This document shows, one piece after another, positions 1 to 13,444 of a stretch of DNA of 64,000 nucleotides; position 1 is the stretch's first letter, and every line of letters starts with the position of its first letter. The translations under genes were made by a program, and so were the position numbers. The notes beneath the pieces are model-generated. The model worked only from the letters and a program-made list of their open reading frames with translations. It had not been told where the DNA came from and ran no database searches. Source of the DNA: Eleginops maclovinus (lineage: Eukaryota; Chordata; Actinopteri; Perciformes; Eleginopidae); assembly GCF_036324505.1 (NCBI RefSeq), contig NC_086370.1:11580512-11644511 (forward strand). Reading direction: 5' to 3'.

Positions 1-3000
1 GCTGCATGTAGGGAGGCACTGTGGCGAAAATAAATACTGGGAAAATGTATTAAAAATTGAAAGTTGCCAGGAGTGCTGCTTTACAGAAGAGTGCAATTAT
101 CTATTGTCTTGTCTATTGAATCTCAAATAGATGCCAAAATTAACAACGAAAGACTTAACTTATACAGTGCAAATACTTTACTGGAGACAAGAAAACTTGT
201 AGGGACAAGATATGCGTGCATTTTTCTGAATAGATGCAAAGAAATCCAGTGGGGAGAGAAGCAGGAAGCTGCAGTGCTGACCCATGCAGGGCATGTACAT
301 CCATTCATGTTAAGGCTTGGTATGTGAATGGCCAGCGGCGTACAGCATAGCACGCAATACAGATTTGTGTAAAGTGTGTCACATACAGAATGAGTAAAGC
401 AGCATGTCTGCAAACATTACATTAGGAAACGCAATTAGGACTTGATTCATTCTTGTAGTGTTCTAGTGCAGCCCCCTAGTATCATCTTTAAAATGTCTTT
501 CAAGCCTGTTAAGCAGGTTTCCACCCTAAAACAGTAGTTTAGGAAAGTGGACAGCTCTCCCCCCTAGATGTCTAAAGATAAGACTTTGTTAAAAGTGCCA
601 CACATAACATCTTTCGCTAATGGAGAACAAACTTCAGAACTTAGTCGAGTTCAAGGATAATTCCGATGGATAAGTTCTTCTGACCTTCCCACGATGGAGA
701 ACGAGAGGAGGGTTAGTATTGTCTAAGCCCTTTGTGCATAGTGTTAATATTATTTGGAGCACACAGCTACGCTCAGAAAGAATAAACAGCTGTTTGTTTG
801 CGATGGACACTAGCTGACAAGACCCTCTTAAAACAGAGGCTCTTTCATTTGTTTTGTGACATCATTGTATACGTTCATGTGGATGTTCCTGTGGCTTTAC
901 TGCAGGCATAGTGCATCCAGTAGTGTATCACATCAAAAGTGATATTAAAGAGGAAAAACAGATTAGCAGCTGTTTGTGTGTGTCTAAGGGTAGAACAAGT
1001 TGATGTATCAAGCATGTCTGATTACGTTTCCAAAACTCTACTAAATTAGAATTTAGGAGGCTTTCACACAATCATTATAAATACCAGAAAACCACACGCT
1101 CTCTCCCAGTGCAGAATGGGGAGATTAGCTTCAAACTAAAAGTTTACAGATTGCTCTATTACCTTTTTCAGTTCCCTAAAAGCCTTTGATTTAATTTTAA
1201 TCTTAATGGGCTAATTTGATACCAATTGTTACCATCTTTGTCTCCTCAATGTCTTCCTGTGATGAGTGAAATCGGACTCCTGTTTCTCCTTGTGGTGATT
1301 TTGATGCTGCCGCTTCAGATGCTCACTTTATAATTGTACACCTGTCGAACTGAAAGTAAAGCGTGGTTAAAGTATTATTGATAATACTGTACTATGAGTT
1401 TCGGTTTTAATTCTATAAATCAAAAAAGCAAAACAATGGTGGTGGGCAAATAACGAGCGTTAGACCCAGGTGTGTTGGCGCAGTAGACTCATGTTTGACT
1501 GTCAGAGCTGTGGTTACAGTTGGAGCTCTCTAACACACCAAGATGTTCTCCACAGGTTGCTGAGTACATAATGGGTTTGTCATTAAGCAAATAATGACAG
1601 AAAGGCAGCAGAAAACTTAAGCTCTCCTGGGCCTAAAGAAAAGATCTCTGGAAGCAGCTCGGTCACATAAAAGTGAATGTCACGGTAACGGTAATCATTG
1701 GTCTCTTTGTCTAATGTCAACTCAGACCTTCATATATTCTTAGTTCTGGACTCACAGATACAATGAGTAATAGATATCTTTATGTATAATGTGTTACAAA
1801 CGACATAACAGTCCATTATTTATTGCATTCTTGTCATTGGGAAAATATTCTTTTTTCCATTACAATGTCCATCAGCATCTGAATTTGCAACTCGCTGAAC
1901 TGAAAATCAAATTTTCTCTTCAATTAAATGAACTCTGACTGTGAACTCATTCACAGAACGTCAACAGAAGCAATCAAAAGTTTTCAGATAGTTAAGTACA
2001 AGCAAGCAATCAGGTTTTTGGTGTGGATATTTTAGATTCTTGCCACAGTTCCCCCATTGTCAGGTTCAATAGCCCAAGGGGAATATTCACAGCGTCAGTG
2101 TATCACCCAGCAGGGAAGCTTAGCAGATACTATGTCTTCTAGTCAACACTTTAATTAGTATTGTGTTGTGGAGAACAACAGCTTCCTATTTCCTGTCAAC
2201 ATGCCCCTGTGGGCTACCAATTAATAAAAAACACCTCAAAGATTAGGTTCTCACCACTGCACTGCAATGAGTTCAGATTAGTTTCTGATTACAACAGAGC
2301 CTGCAATAAAGACACCTCAACGTGCCAAATGCAACTCTCATACCTCATAGTGTTCATTGACGCAAACATCATTTTCAAAAACTCTTGTAATTGACAGAAG
2401 CACTACAAAGTCTTTCCCCAACTGAGTTTGCATTAGTGAGACCACACTACATATCTGTCTCACCGTATGATCAGCAGCACGGTCTTATGAAGCAATCTGA
2501 CTTTCAGGTCGTGTCAGCATGAGCAAGAGCCAGGCTTCCTCACAGCTCTATTCTATGTTTCACCATCAGTCAAGGGAACTGTCATACTGTATCAAGTGTG
2601 TACGTGTAGTTAAATGCATGCTCATTTACACTGCATGGGCAGAGTTGCAATCATGTTACAGCATCCACTGTGGGACAGAAGGTTTCCATGCCAACAGCCT
2701 TACTCACATATGGTCACCCTAACCCTGGCACAAAAACCCATTTAAATTCAGACACTCAATCAGTTCGTGCAAATTATTGAAAAAGAATTAGGCCAGACAG
2801 TGACCACTTATATTGGGTTGGAGGTGGGGAGTAAGTGAAAGTAAAGAGGAACATCAAGAGGACGTACCGATAAAGCCTTACTTAATAGCTCAGGCATGAT
2901 AAAAAAACAATCCAACCAAGTATCCGTCTCGAACAAAAACAAGCATCCATGGGGTTCTTGTGACAGGTGGGCAGATCCTAATCCGTCCATACTCTACATC

Positions 3001-3584
3001 CTTATACAGTGACACGAGAGGATCTACACAAGAGGATCTAGACGTAGTAAAGACACTAGCTCTACAATAAATGCCTGTTTTAGAACTGCTTTCAATTAAC
3101 AAATATTATATAGTCTTATCTATATTTTTGAAAGGGTTTTCCCATACACAGCTAGGCAAACATAATTCAAACAGTAAACAGCATCTGTTGAAGACTATGC
3201 AATGTAATAGAAAGAGTAATGTCACAAGAACAGTCATAAACATTTGGTTTTCTAGACAGTATTGTGTGTGTGGGATTGACTCTATATAAAGTAGAGTTTC
3301 GTGGCTCATTGAAATGAAGAAACATGGAACCAAGTACAACAATATGACTCATTGCTGTGTTTTGGGATGAGAACTATGGCACAGAGTAATAAGATATATA
3401 AAGGGAGCACACACCGCATTAGTATGATGAATTCATTGTTGGTTTGGGTCTTCTCATGGGATTTGGGACAGTAAACATAATATAGGGTATCATCAGATTT
3501 ATCCTCATAGGATCAGTTATATGAGCAAACCGTTTCCACAATAACTGTAATAGTGCATTATTATTTATTTGTTTACTCTTATTT

Positions 3585-3655
3585 CCTTGTGGAGCGTCTT
3601 TGAGCACTGGGAAAAGCGCTATATCAATATTATGTATGTATTATTATTATATGTT
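3585..3655 (+). repeat. SINE/LINE-like 3' tail
   Basis: The block gagcgtctttgagcactggg, then aaaagcgctatatcaatatt, is followed by ATT-type units. This 'aaagcgctatata' signature is the 3' end of a widespread fish retroposon class. The 5' part cannot be delimited. Confidence 0.5.
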
Positions 3656-5932
3656 TGTTGATGTGATAAAAAAAAGTAAATAATTATTACTTGGACTCAG
3701 TATTTCATTGTACATTTGAAAAGCCTTCAGCTGCCTTACAACAGATCAGTTAAACACGCGACGTGCTAATTCTTGTAAGCGTGTGCGCACATTTTGGGTC
3801 GATGGGAACTAGAGGGCACAGAAGCACTTAAGAATGCTTCTCTCATATCTTGGGGCGCAATTGGCTGTTCAAAGCTAGGCCAAGCTTTCAATACAAACAG
3901 CAGCCCAAATATTTTCAGACCAATAGATTTGTTTCGCTGAGCTGCATTAAAAGGGGGCCACACATCCAGGGCAAAGAGAGCATTACTTCCATGTGACAGC
4001 AGGCTGTTTACTCCAGTGCCTCGTATCCCCTTGGCCTCACAACTGGACTGAGTGTCCCCTTGTATTGATCGAAACTGAACTAAGTGGTCTAATTCCTTGC
4101 ATGCTACCACAGAAGAGTCGGGACAAAACTGTCTGCTGTACTTCCTGCTTGCCTTTATCGAGTGCTCTTGTGTTTATCTGCCTGGTAAATCTGGAGGACC
4201 GTCACCACTGTACTGAAACACAAGTGACCTATTTTATACGACAAGAAAACTCGAGGAACAAGCCTGAAGATTTACAAATGGCCAAAGTGAGTTAACATTG
4301 CCTGTGTAAATGGTAAATGATATTCGGCAATAATTTGAAAGAAATACTTTTGACGTTGAAGAATCCTAGTATAATTGGTTGCGATGCATACAATACCGTC
4401 ATTCTCGGTCAAATCCACCACTCCACCTTCACTGATGGGTTGTTTTCATTGTGTTAACTTTCTAATATCACTTAAGATTTCTTAGATTCTGAGCTTCTAC
4501 TCTTTTTAAAGTATTTCTTGAATTCCGTCTTTTGTGGACTGATGCAACAAACGAGTCAGTGTGTGAGCTTCTCTTTGTGAGTGTAGCTGTCTTTAGAGTG
4601 CATGAAGAGGGACAAGTTGACAGAAATAGGGTCCTTTGACTTTCGTCTGTATGTGCTTAAGAAAAATCAGACCCAAGTCTAATGCAGATCACATAGCCTT
4701 AGGGTCAGACGGACTATTCTGAAGGTACAGAGACACAAGAATGAGCATTGACTCAGACACATTAGAAATAAAGTGAGGGGCTGCTCTTTGCCCCTTGGGC
4801 AGAGACAATGGAGAATAGACCCACACAACCCCCTTTGTTGATACAATATTGACATGGTACTAATAGCTCTGGCTATAAGACTGAGCAGAGGAGAAATCAG
4901 GCGAGACGAAAATTCGCACGAAGGCCAGGCAGACCCCTTGCTGGAGCCTCTCCGTGACCCACTTTAGCTTAACAGCAAACACCATTCTCTTTGTCTCTGT
5001 ACATTACACTCAGATGCTTGACCACTGCAGGCTAACTCCCTCAGGTGGTCTAGACTTGAGTTTTTGTCCCAAAAACACAAACACACGCCAAGCCAGATTC
5101 GGAATGAAAACTCGAAAACACTTTTTCAAAGCCCAGTGGACTTTCAGAGAAGAGAAAATCCAATATGGCAATATCAGGTGATCTCAAAGCTGAGAAGAAG
5201 ACACTAGTAGTGTTCTGTGTCTGGACGAATACAGGCCTGGGCATGCGCTTGCACCGTACTACTGATGACCTTATCACACACAGAAACATGCCGCCTGTGT
5301 CTCCTTTTTGATCCCGAACCCAATGCCATTTTATTCCAACTGGCATGAGAAACAGCTTGTAGTGATGAGCTCATATGCGTGCGTATCACCATCATAGTTC
5401 ATCTCACATGTATGTTCTGAGCGAGCTTTATCTTGGCCAGATTGCCTTATTTCTCCTCGTTTCATAGACTGTAGGTATCCAGTGGGAATAATTGGTTCTT
5501 AAAATATATCTCTAAGACACGGTGTCATTCAAACATCATCACAGTTCATTCAAAAAAGGTATTGGCACATCACTTGGATGAAGTGTTTTGGAGATGATGA
5601 AAAGAAGGTTTGAAGATTGTTTTTATATCTATTTCATCATCCCGCCAATCATTCTGAACTGAAAGGTGCAGCGCGGTCCTGAAAAGGGGAACTATTTTTT
5701 TTTAGAATAACACATTCACAGCCCAGCCATGGAAGGTTACATAGCTCTAAAAAATGAAAACTAGTGCAGTGTGGCTACATGGAGCACAATGCATGCTCTG
5801 TTTATTTTTAGAATGTTGTGAAAAGGTAGAACTATTTGCATAAAGCAATATAAAGCACTAAAAATAACAACAAAAAAGCGGAGATGTAAAGATGCACTAA
5901 AGATGTGTTAATTAAAAAAAAAAAAGGTGTCA

Positions 5933-5996
5933 CTTCATGTTCTCACTGATGTCTTCATGTTCTCACTGATGTCTTCATGTTCTCACTGATGTCTTC
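5933..5996. repeat. 20-bp tandem repeat, about 3.2 copies
   Basis: The unit cttcatgttctcactgatgt is repeated perfectly three times, with a partial copy at the end. It is a small minisatellite without obvious function. Confidence 0.95.
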
Positions 5997-8782
5997 CTCA
6001 CTTGTGTACAGTAGTCTGTATCCCCCATAGGACAAAACACTCGGAAACCCAAGTGTGTTGGCCATAACTTATAGAGGAGTGATTTAAAGGACTGGCCCTG
6101 CTACAGATGGCCAGCATCCCAAACGCTTTTCTTTACTTCACTGGTTTAAGAAATGCTTCCAAATCACTGACACCCCATCCCTCTCTATACAGCTATACAT
6201 AACACAGTACAAATTGTGTTTTCACAACTTCAAAAGTATTGCAAAATAATGTTCTTTTGCCAAAAGATTGATCATAAAAGATAAGAATCATTGACTCAAC
6301 ATTTTATGGGATAAACTGTGTTCCAAAAGAAAAGGCTGTAGAGTTGTAGAGTATGTATGTTTCATTTCATTGTTTAAATTCTTAAAACAGATAAGTCTGT
6401 CAACATAATAATGAAAACTGTAGCTACATATGAAAACAATGTTATGAATCTATTTGATTGCAGGTCACAGTCACATACTGGCTATTTTCTTTTGTTGAGA
6501 TTTTTGAATTACAGTCAAGTGTTGTGATTATAAAGTGATTATAACCAGGAAAGAAAATTAAGATTAAAAAGGGACTTTTTAATTTTGAGTACTGCACACA
6601 CGTATCAATATACACTATTCTGCTGAGAAAGAAGTACTGTTTGAATTTACATGAGCTGAACGATGAAATTGTATCGTAGTATCAGACATAATATTAGTTC
6701 CCTTATGATTTGTGACTGACAGCTGCACAATGCATCCCGGCTGTGAATGTTATGGGTCCAGGGGGCTAAGAAATTGAGTATTTCTCCGTGTGAGACTACC
6801 CACTAGAGAAATATGTGGAAATGCAGTGAGCTTCCCATGTAGGTTGCTTCCCAGAGACCCATTGCTCTGTCGTAAATTGCCTGCATTTCAGCTTATGCAA
6901 ATATATCTGGTAAAAAGTGATATTCTCCTCAGAGACGCTTCTCTCGTTCCTTTTGACGCATCCCCTTTTCCTCTATCCCCATGACAATCCATCAACACAG
7001 ATAAAACCCAACCATATCCAGCTTCATTTTTCCTACTCAGAGTTTCCTGGGCAGAGGGAGGAAGCCTTGCATCACTATTGTGAGGAGTAGTTCAGTGTTT
7101 CTGTTGAGAAAGATAATTCATGGAAAGTGTTGTTTATATATATCTTATTCTCTGGGCCTGCACATTGATCTGTCCCTATGTTTTGTCAGGTCAGTAGGAA
7201 TAAAGAGCTACGGGAACTAGACACAGCAGGTAGAGCTCTTTTCCTCTTTTATAATATGTGCGTACATGTCCTGTGAGCCACTCTGCTCCCAGTGCTGTTA
7301 ATGAGATGTATAGGCCTGCTCAGGATGAATATGGATGACAGGAAGAAAGGGTGGGGGGAAAAGCTGCATGTCTTCTCCCTTTTATCACAGAAAAAAGGTT
7401 CACGAGGAGTTCAACATTTAAATATCCCTTAACACCTCCTGCACATCTCTGCTGCGTTGTTCATCCAAACACAGTCTGAGGAAAGAAAGGCAGAGTAAAA
7501 CGAGCAGAAGAGGGCTAGGATCAGGACAAGCTACACCCGCACTCACATATCATGGACACAAGAATCCTTTTAGTGTTATCATAGGCAGCAGATATGTTCA
7601 GTGTATGGGGCTGCACGGGAATCCTTTAACACTTTCTGTTGATAACAAAGGACGGGGTCTTATCAAGCTGGTAGGAGAGACATAGAATGCATTAACATTT
7701 ATGGTGCTCTCTCCTCTGCTTTTTTTTGTGTCATTGCCGGAGTGCCCACTCTGTTCTTTTCTCCTTAATGCAGTTCAGCACTTTGCCCATTCACCCCTAC
7801 TGTGTGAACCACTGCAGAAGAAAATAATGACCAAACAAAATCCCCTGTGTATGTTTTGCATAAGGAAGTAGCCCATTTCCAAAAAGGAGGAGCGGACATT
7901 ACCCTAGTTTTCTCCAAAGCTCAACATTAATGAGCACAGACTTCTTTAAACAAAATGCCTATTCAACTGTGTTTAAGAGAGATTAATATCACAGAACTTT
8001 TAAATTGTATCATGTGGCTCAAAGTTTAAATCTGTATGGTGTGTTTAAGGTTCTAATTGGGATCAATGTTAAACCAAAAGCAGTGTGGTCAAATGTGTTA
8101 AAAACAATAAGTGCATTCCGGGTTCATGTAATGAATTTGATTGACTAGGTGTTGACGTTTTATTAAGCAAAACATAATATGTGTTGCTCCATCTAGTGGT
8201 ACATCTCTCAAACCTTAATGAGCTTTCACTGAACTGTCAGCAAGGTAATACAACAGTTGCTACATCTCAACAAAATCAGTAAAGCCACTTTCTTTATCAA
8301 AACAAAGATACTGAAAAATAGTCTAAAGAATCATTCTACAAAGCAACAGTACACAGCACAGTTCCGGCCTTTACTTTCAGTTCAATTGGAGAGTTTACAA
8401 AGCAGAACACAAATATAGCACACAGACAGGAAACAATAATGAGCTGGAACACAAAAGCTGTGTGAAAGCATAGGATAAAAATGGCCCTTCTGTTAAAGAT
8501 AACACCCACCTTTAAATGTCTGACACTCAGGTTTTTCTGGACGTTTTTAATTAGCTTAGCAGATGGAATGAATGAGGCATCTAATACTTTGAGATGCCTA
8601 TGATGCATGGTATTCTGTGTGATCTGTTTGGATTTTAATTAAGTAACAAGACCCTTTATCTCATACAATGTAAGGGCAACCCAAAGCGAACATCAAGTTA
8701 TGCTTTTCTAGTTCTTGTCAGTCTCATTTGAAAAACTAAATATAAGCAAAAACTATTAAGAGACCAGGAAGTGGAATCCTAC

Positions 8783-8902
8783 CATCATTACACAGCGGTC
8801 CTCCAAATGTTGTCATGCTGCAGTCACAGCTGAAGCCCTCCCACTGCTGCAGACACACACCCTGGTTGGCACACGAGTCCTCTTGGCACGTAGTGCTGGG
8901 GC
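8783..8902 (-). CDS. nrxn1: nrxn1 exon: EGF-C
   Basis: This 120-nt exon has acceptor attcag and donor GATG|gtagga, phase 1 at both ends, and encodes 40 residues. Joined to the previous exon it reads [34 protein letters not shown] and GPLCND. All six EGF cysteines are present in the usual C-x4-C-x5-C-x8-C-x-C-x9-C spacing. EGF-C links LNS5 to LNS6, the domain shared with beta-neurexins. It is the last alpha-specific exon visible here. Substitutions from mammals (S to A in CANQ, D to E in WEGF) are mild. Confidence 0.96.
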
Positions 8903-11900
8903 CTGAATATGAAGACAAATAGCAGCTTGGTGAGCAGACTTTTATAATAGCCGGCAGCACAGTGTGCAGATCGACTCTGCAGTGAAATGATAATGTCACG
9001 CATAACATACAGTACCAGACAATAGGCTTCTCCAAATAGAAGCATACACAGAACAAACATACATATGTTATGCCAACAGTAACAAATGTGTTTAGCCATG
9101 TTTTGAAAAACTGATACAAATTTTCCAGATTGTAGCCAACTGCCAGCCAAACAAAAATCAGTAGACAGACACAATACAAGCAACCCACACGTACAAAAAT
9201 AATACAAAAAAACAGCAACAACCTGTCCTTTGTGATATCCATATTTGATTGTACATTTATTTTTTTTAAAAGCATCTTAATTAGTTCCCTTATGTTTACT
9301 TATTTAAAGCCCTGATTTAAATCGTTCAGTGTTGAGACACAGCCTGTTCATTTCAAATGTCTACATCTGATGTAGCTCCATTGTTGTTACACCACTGATT
9401 AAAATGGGTCTACAGTACACACTGTGATCCAGTTCATCCTTCCTTCTCCAAAACTGTCACGCCTCCCTGACCACCTATGCAGATGGTTAGTACAATCAGA
9501 GAACGCATAATATTACCGGCTGTAAATGAGGCCAGAGGACGATGACACACAGTTCATAAGCAGTATGGGCCGGAGTTATCCAAGTACTTAGGATGGCGAT
9601 GTAATAGTGTTTTCAGATGTGTTTGCAGTCAATGTGTTTAATCTCCGTGCTCGTGAATCTTATTATTTCCATCCTTCCATCTGCGCATTAGTCAGCCAGT
9701 TTTTTCTGTCAGGCTGTACCAGTGCGCAGTCAGTACACAGCTGTACAGACAATGGCGTCTGTTCGCGTGACGAAGAAGCTGAGATAGTTCAGTTAATGGA
9801 GAAATGTAAGTGGAATGGCACAGGTTTATATGAATGAATGTCGGCATTCTTACTTTTCACTCCATAGAGACATTGTGAAATGTTTTAATTATGGAATACA
9901 TTTTCTTTTTTAGCGATACACTCAACTTTTTTTGTACAGACATTAAATATAATATATCCTCCTCAAATACTCTGGTTTTGGAATCAGACTTGGCCACAGT
10001 GTTCTATCGCAAGAGTAGCTATGGTAACTGCTTAATAGTTGAAGTGTTTGCTGTAGCCCACTCATCGCTGAAAAAGGAAAAAAGTGAAATGCTGTACAGT
10101 GTCCCTTTGACAACAAGAAAAAAACGTTTACTCAATGATAACAAATTATTCTGATGTATTTGAATACATCTGTATTTATGGTGCGTCTAACTAGATTATA
10201 ATTGTGTGATATGCCTGCTTACATTTTTTAAGGACGTAAAATCTCCTCTTAAATCTCTTTTCAACACACACTTTTAGAAACAGGGTGTGAATCACTCCAT
10301 AAGTTGAGTCTTGATGTGCATCTTTGTTTATGGTGTATTGAGTTATACCCACTTTCCTCCTTTATTACGTTTTAGATTGCCGCATCGTTCGGTTTTATTT
10401 TTTGTAAAGCACTTTGAAAAACAGCTTTAAATAGGTGATATACCAATAAAGTGTATTATCATTATTATAGTATAACAACTTATTTCATACATCATAATGT
10501 GCCTAATGTGTCACATATGTAAAAAAAAACATTTGGGAGTCTTTGAGGCAACAGATGTGTGATGATACTGTTATGATGTTATTTTTACCATAGATCATAC
10601 AGTATCTTTTAATTAAGTATTTATTTATCAGCATCAAAATTGATGGCCACTGTTATAAGATTTGCAGAATACTTTTAACTGTAAAATCTTTAAAGGCTAA
10701 AGTCTGTAGCTAAATAACGTTTTTACTCAAACAGACTGCCAACAACTGTAACAGTAATATGGCATTGGTAAACATGGGGCTTAGCAACAACAACGATTAA
10801 TTTCATAATGAACATGACATTAAGTAGGAAAATCATGCAGGCGAAACATCGTTAGTAAGACTAAAAATAAGTCATGCAAAAGTATATTTTATATGTATAG
10901 TATGTAAAGAAAGAACACTAAAAAAGACAACAAACAAAATGTGAGTGTGAATCAAAACATGAGGCCTGGACTTTGATACAAGATGGCAATGACACTTGTA
11001 TTCTTATGGGACAGAAACCCATTTCATTTGGTGGGTGAATACGAATTAGGCAGATATCTTGTTCAGGGGGAGGAAAGTGTGGAGGGAGAGAGTGAGGGGC
11101 AGGGAGGGGTATTGCAGATGCAAAGGGGGGAAGGACATCAGACTCTGTATCAAACAGAGAAAGCTATCTACCTTGCAAGTCAGCTTTCATCAATGCAACT
11201 TTTGTCAGCAAAATAATAGGAAAGGAAAAGGCAAAGTATACCAGCTGTTAGTCAAGCACCAAGACATCAGAGACGGAGTAACAGAAACACAGACTGTTGA
11301 GGCAGGAGAGACAGAGCGAGGAATGAGGCCGATGTCGGTCCTCAGAAAGAGCCAGAGGGGAAAATTGTATTGTATAATGCAGGCCGGATTAAGCCATGCT
11401 GTAATAGCAGTTCTCAAAATGGCAACATGAAAAAAGGCATGCAAGGTCATTATTATGGGAAGTATATATGCTTTGTCCGTTATTCTTAGTAGATTTACAG
11501 TAATAGAAACTGCATATTTCCTCATGAATAATCTGAGATTTCTCTGCTGTAGTCACAAACTATCAGCAAACATATGCAACCTTCTGTCTGGTGTACTGCA
11601 ATTCAATAAATGCGTTATCATAGAAACCATTTTCCACTAAGAGGGACCATTGATACTGTGTGGCACAAAACCATAACAGCACGTTTGACGGGGCGCAACC
11701 TTTGATTACATTTGTAATGTGGCAACATGAAAAGATCAGAAGATGCCTACTTAATAGAGAAAAGGAGTGGATGAATTGTGAAATTGAACTAAGTGAGTGA
11801 AGTTGAAAAATAAATCAAATATTGTCTCTGGATGTGGTGCACACATTAGACTGGACAAATGATATTCATGCATGCAACAGAGGCTTCATACATAATTCAA

Positions 11901-12376
11901 AAGGATTGCTCCTGGCAAACTCTCAGATCCAGCGAGCATGCATAGAGCAAAACCGAATGGGGATAAAATGGGAAATAACACTGGCAGTACAAATATGGCA
12001 GAGAGAATAATCAGATTACGGCTAAGTGAAACAGAAATGATTGCCTGTGGAGGAGTGTCAGAGCTTGATGTATTCTAACAGAATACTAACACACTTTATG
12101 GATGTTAAACTATGTGCCACAGGTTGGCATTGTGGGTGTGCTTTGCAGTGTATGTGTGTCGGAAAAGTATGAGAATGAAAGTGCTTAGAAGCAATAAAGC
12201 ACTGCATGATAGTTTAGAAATAATGAGGGTGAGGAAAGAAAGAGGATGATTAAATGGAATGTTTTTTAGGCACTGATCAATACTCAACGAATATAATTTA
12301 AACCTGATTCAATCTAGAACAAAAAAAAAAAAGTTTGAAACACCAAATAGTTGCCTCACTCGGCTGAGAGACTCAC
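8903..12376 (-). other. nrxn1: nrxn1 intron between LNS5 and EGF-C
   Basis: A 3,474-bp intron containing a degenerate LINE-like 3' end near 10231-10470. No other exon, RNA gene or repeat was recognised. Confidence 0.75.
10231..10470 (+). repeat. degenerate LINE-like 3' end
   Basis: The plus strand reads ctcttaaatctcttttcaac, then tttttgtaaagcactttgaa, then caataaagtgtatta, ending in (ATT)-like units. This matches a 3'-end pattern I know from fish interspersed repeats of LINE type: a remnant coding end, a 'gtaaagcactttg' block and an ATT tail. No target duplication was identified. Confidence 0.55.
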
Positions 12377-12550
12377 CTTCACATCCTCTCTCTATCTGAC
12401 CCACGCAGTCCAGAGCGTCTGACATCAGGTCCGGGAGCCGCCCGTTCAGATCCACCGACGCCAGACAACCTTGGAAACCCTCCTTGGCATGCACCAGTTT
12501 GGGCAGCTCCTTGTACATCTCCTTAGCCACCCCGCCAATATAAAGGTTGC
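12377..12550 (-). CDS. nrxn1: nrxn1 exon: end of LNS5
   Basis: This 174-nt exon has acceptor tgcacag and donor GAAG|gtgagt, phase 1 at both ends, and encodes 58 residues. It reads (G)[39 protein letters not shown] and [18 protein letters not shown]. It closes LNS5. The cysteines in GCLAS and ALDC form the domain's C-terminal pair by family analogy, and RGCE begins the approach to EGF-C. It joins the EGF-C exon with a split Gly codon (G|GC). Confidence 0.96.
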
Positions 12551-13253
12551 CTGTGCAGAAATACGACAATACTGACCCCTAGTGGTTACAAAACATGTTA
12601 CCAAGCTCTCAATGTCGTGCTTGTTAATGTAAAAAGAACTAGAAGTCTAAATTATTTAACGGATTTCCCAACTAAAGACCTAATGATAACATTTGTATTG
12701 AACTTATTTCAGGCTAGTTTGATAAAATACCAACCATATGAAAAAGTGCAATAGGTTAATTAACCATGTTGCTTATAAATACAAATATATTTGTAAAAGG
12801 AGATTTAAATGTGATATCAATTATATATTTTTTTACATTTGCCATCTGCTTTGTACTGAGTCAACACATTTAATAATTACTACATTCCTCAAGGCAGCGC
12901 ACTTATTATGCCTTTATCCTTCCAGAAAGAAAAGTTTTTATCTTGTTAATTCTTTCAGATAACTTTTATAAAATGTTGAGCCCAAATGGTCTTTTGTATG
13001 AACTCCCTGCTCCACACGCACACCATTAGTGCTGGCTGCTGAACAGATGGGGTTGAGATTTTAGCTCGAGGGTACCTGAGTGGTGGTAATGAGTGAGGGC
13101 CGAGCATTGCCTTTTCCCTCCACCCCTGCAGGCTTTATCCTGCTGGTGCAACCTTTCAGACACAAGTCTGCTCCTCTCACCTCTAGGCCACTGCTGCTCC
13201 AATTTAATGAAATCTGAAATATAAATCTATTTCAATTCTCAATGCCTACACAC
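12551..13253 (-). other. nrxn1: nrxn1 intron inside LNS5 (second)
   Basis: A 703-bp intron with no feature recognised beyond the splice signals. Confidence 0.8.
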
Positions 13254-13444
13254 CCTTCAGGTCCAGGTTTTTGGCTCCTGAGGTAGTCTGCGTGGTGATC
13301 TTGGTATCAATCTTGACAGTGTGGAGGTTGTTGGTGTCCCTGGAGATGATGACATTGTGCCAGTGGTTGTCGTTCAGGGGCTTGTTCGAGTTGCCTTTGA
13401 TCAAGTGGGCTCCATTTCCCAGGTCAGAAACATAGTGCAGGTAA
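13254..13444 (-). CDS. nrxn1: nrxn1 exon: LNS5 domain, middle part
   Basis: This 191-nt exon has acceptor tttccag and donor AAGG|gtgtgt, entering in phase 2 and leaving in phase 1. It encodes (G)[56 protein letters not shown] and AKNLDLK. These are the middle strands of LNS5, and the conserved NDNxWHNV motif is typical of LNS domains. It contains no methionine, so a start-codon-based ORF search would miss it. The gtgtgt donor is usable but not canonical. Confidence 0.96.

Larger units (their letters stand above)
1..8782 (-). other. nrxn1: nrxn1 intron downstream of EGF-C (partial, at least 8.8 kb)
   Basis: The next exon should encode LNS6 (a GTTYIF...GGG-type start), but no such sequence is readable on the minus strand, so it lies beyond position 1. 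The beta-neurexin promoter and first exon usually sit in this intron in vertebrates. I looked for the beta-specific His-rich segment and found none in this part. It holds a 20-bp tandem repeat at 5933-5996 and a SINE/LINE-like tail near 3585-3655. The rest is AT-rich unique sequence. Confidence 0.8.

Noticed and set aside
1..8782. Beta-neurexin first exon or LNS6 exon
   Set aside because: Searched for the His-rich beta segment and the LNS6 start motif on the minus strand and found neither. They probably lie beyond the window.
8736..9275. 179-residue frame on the minus strand including EGF-C
   Set aside because: Only the 40 residues between the acceptor at 8903 and the donor at 8782 are neurexin. 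The rest is intron read-through.
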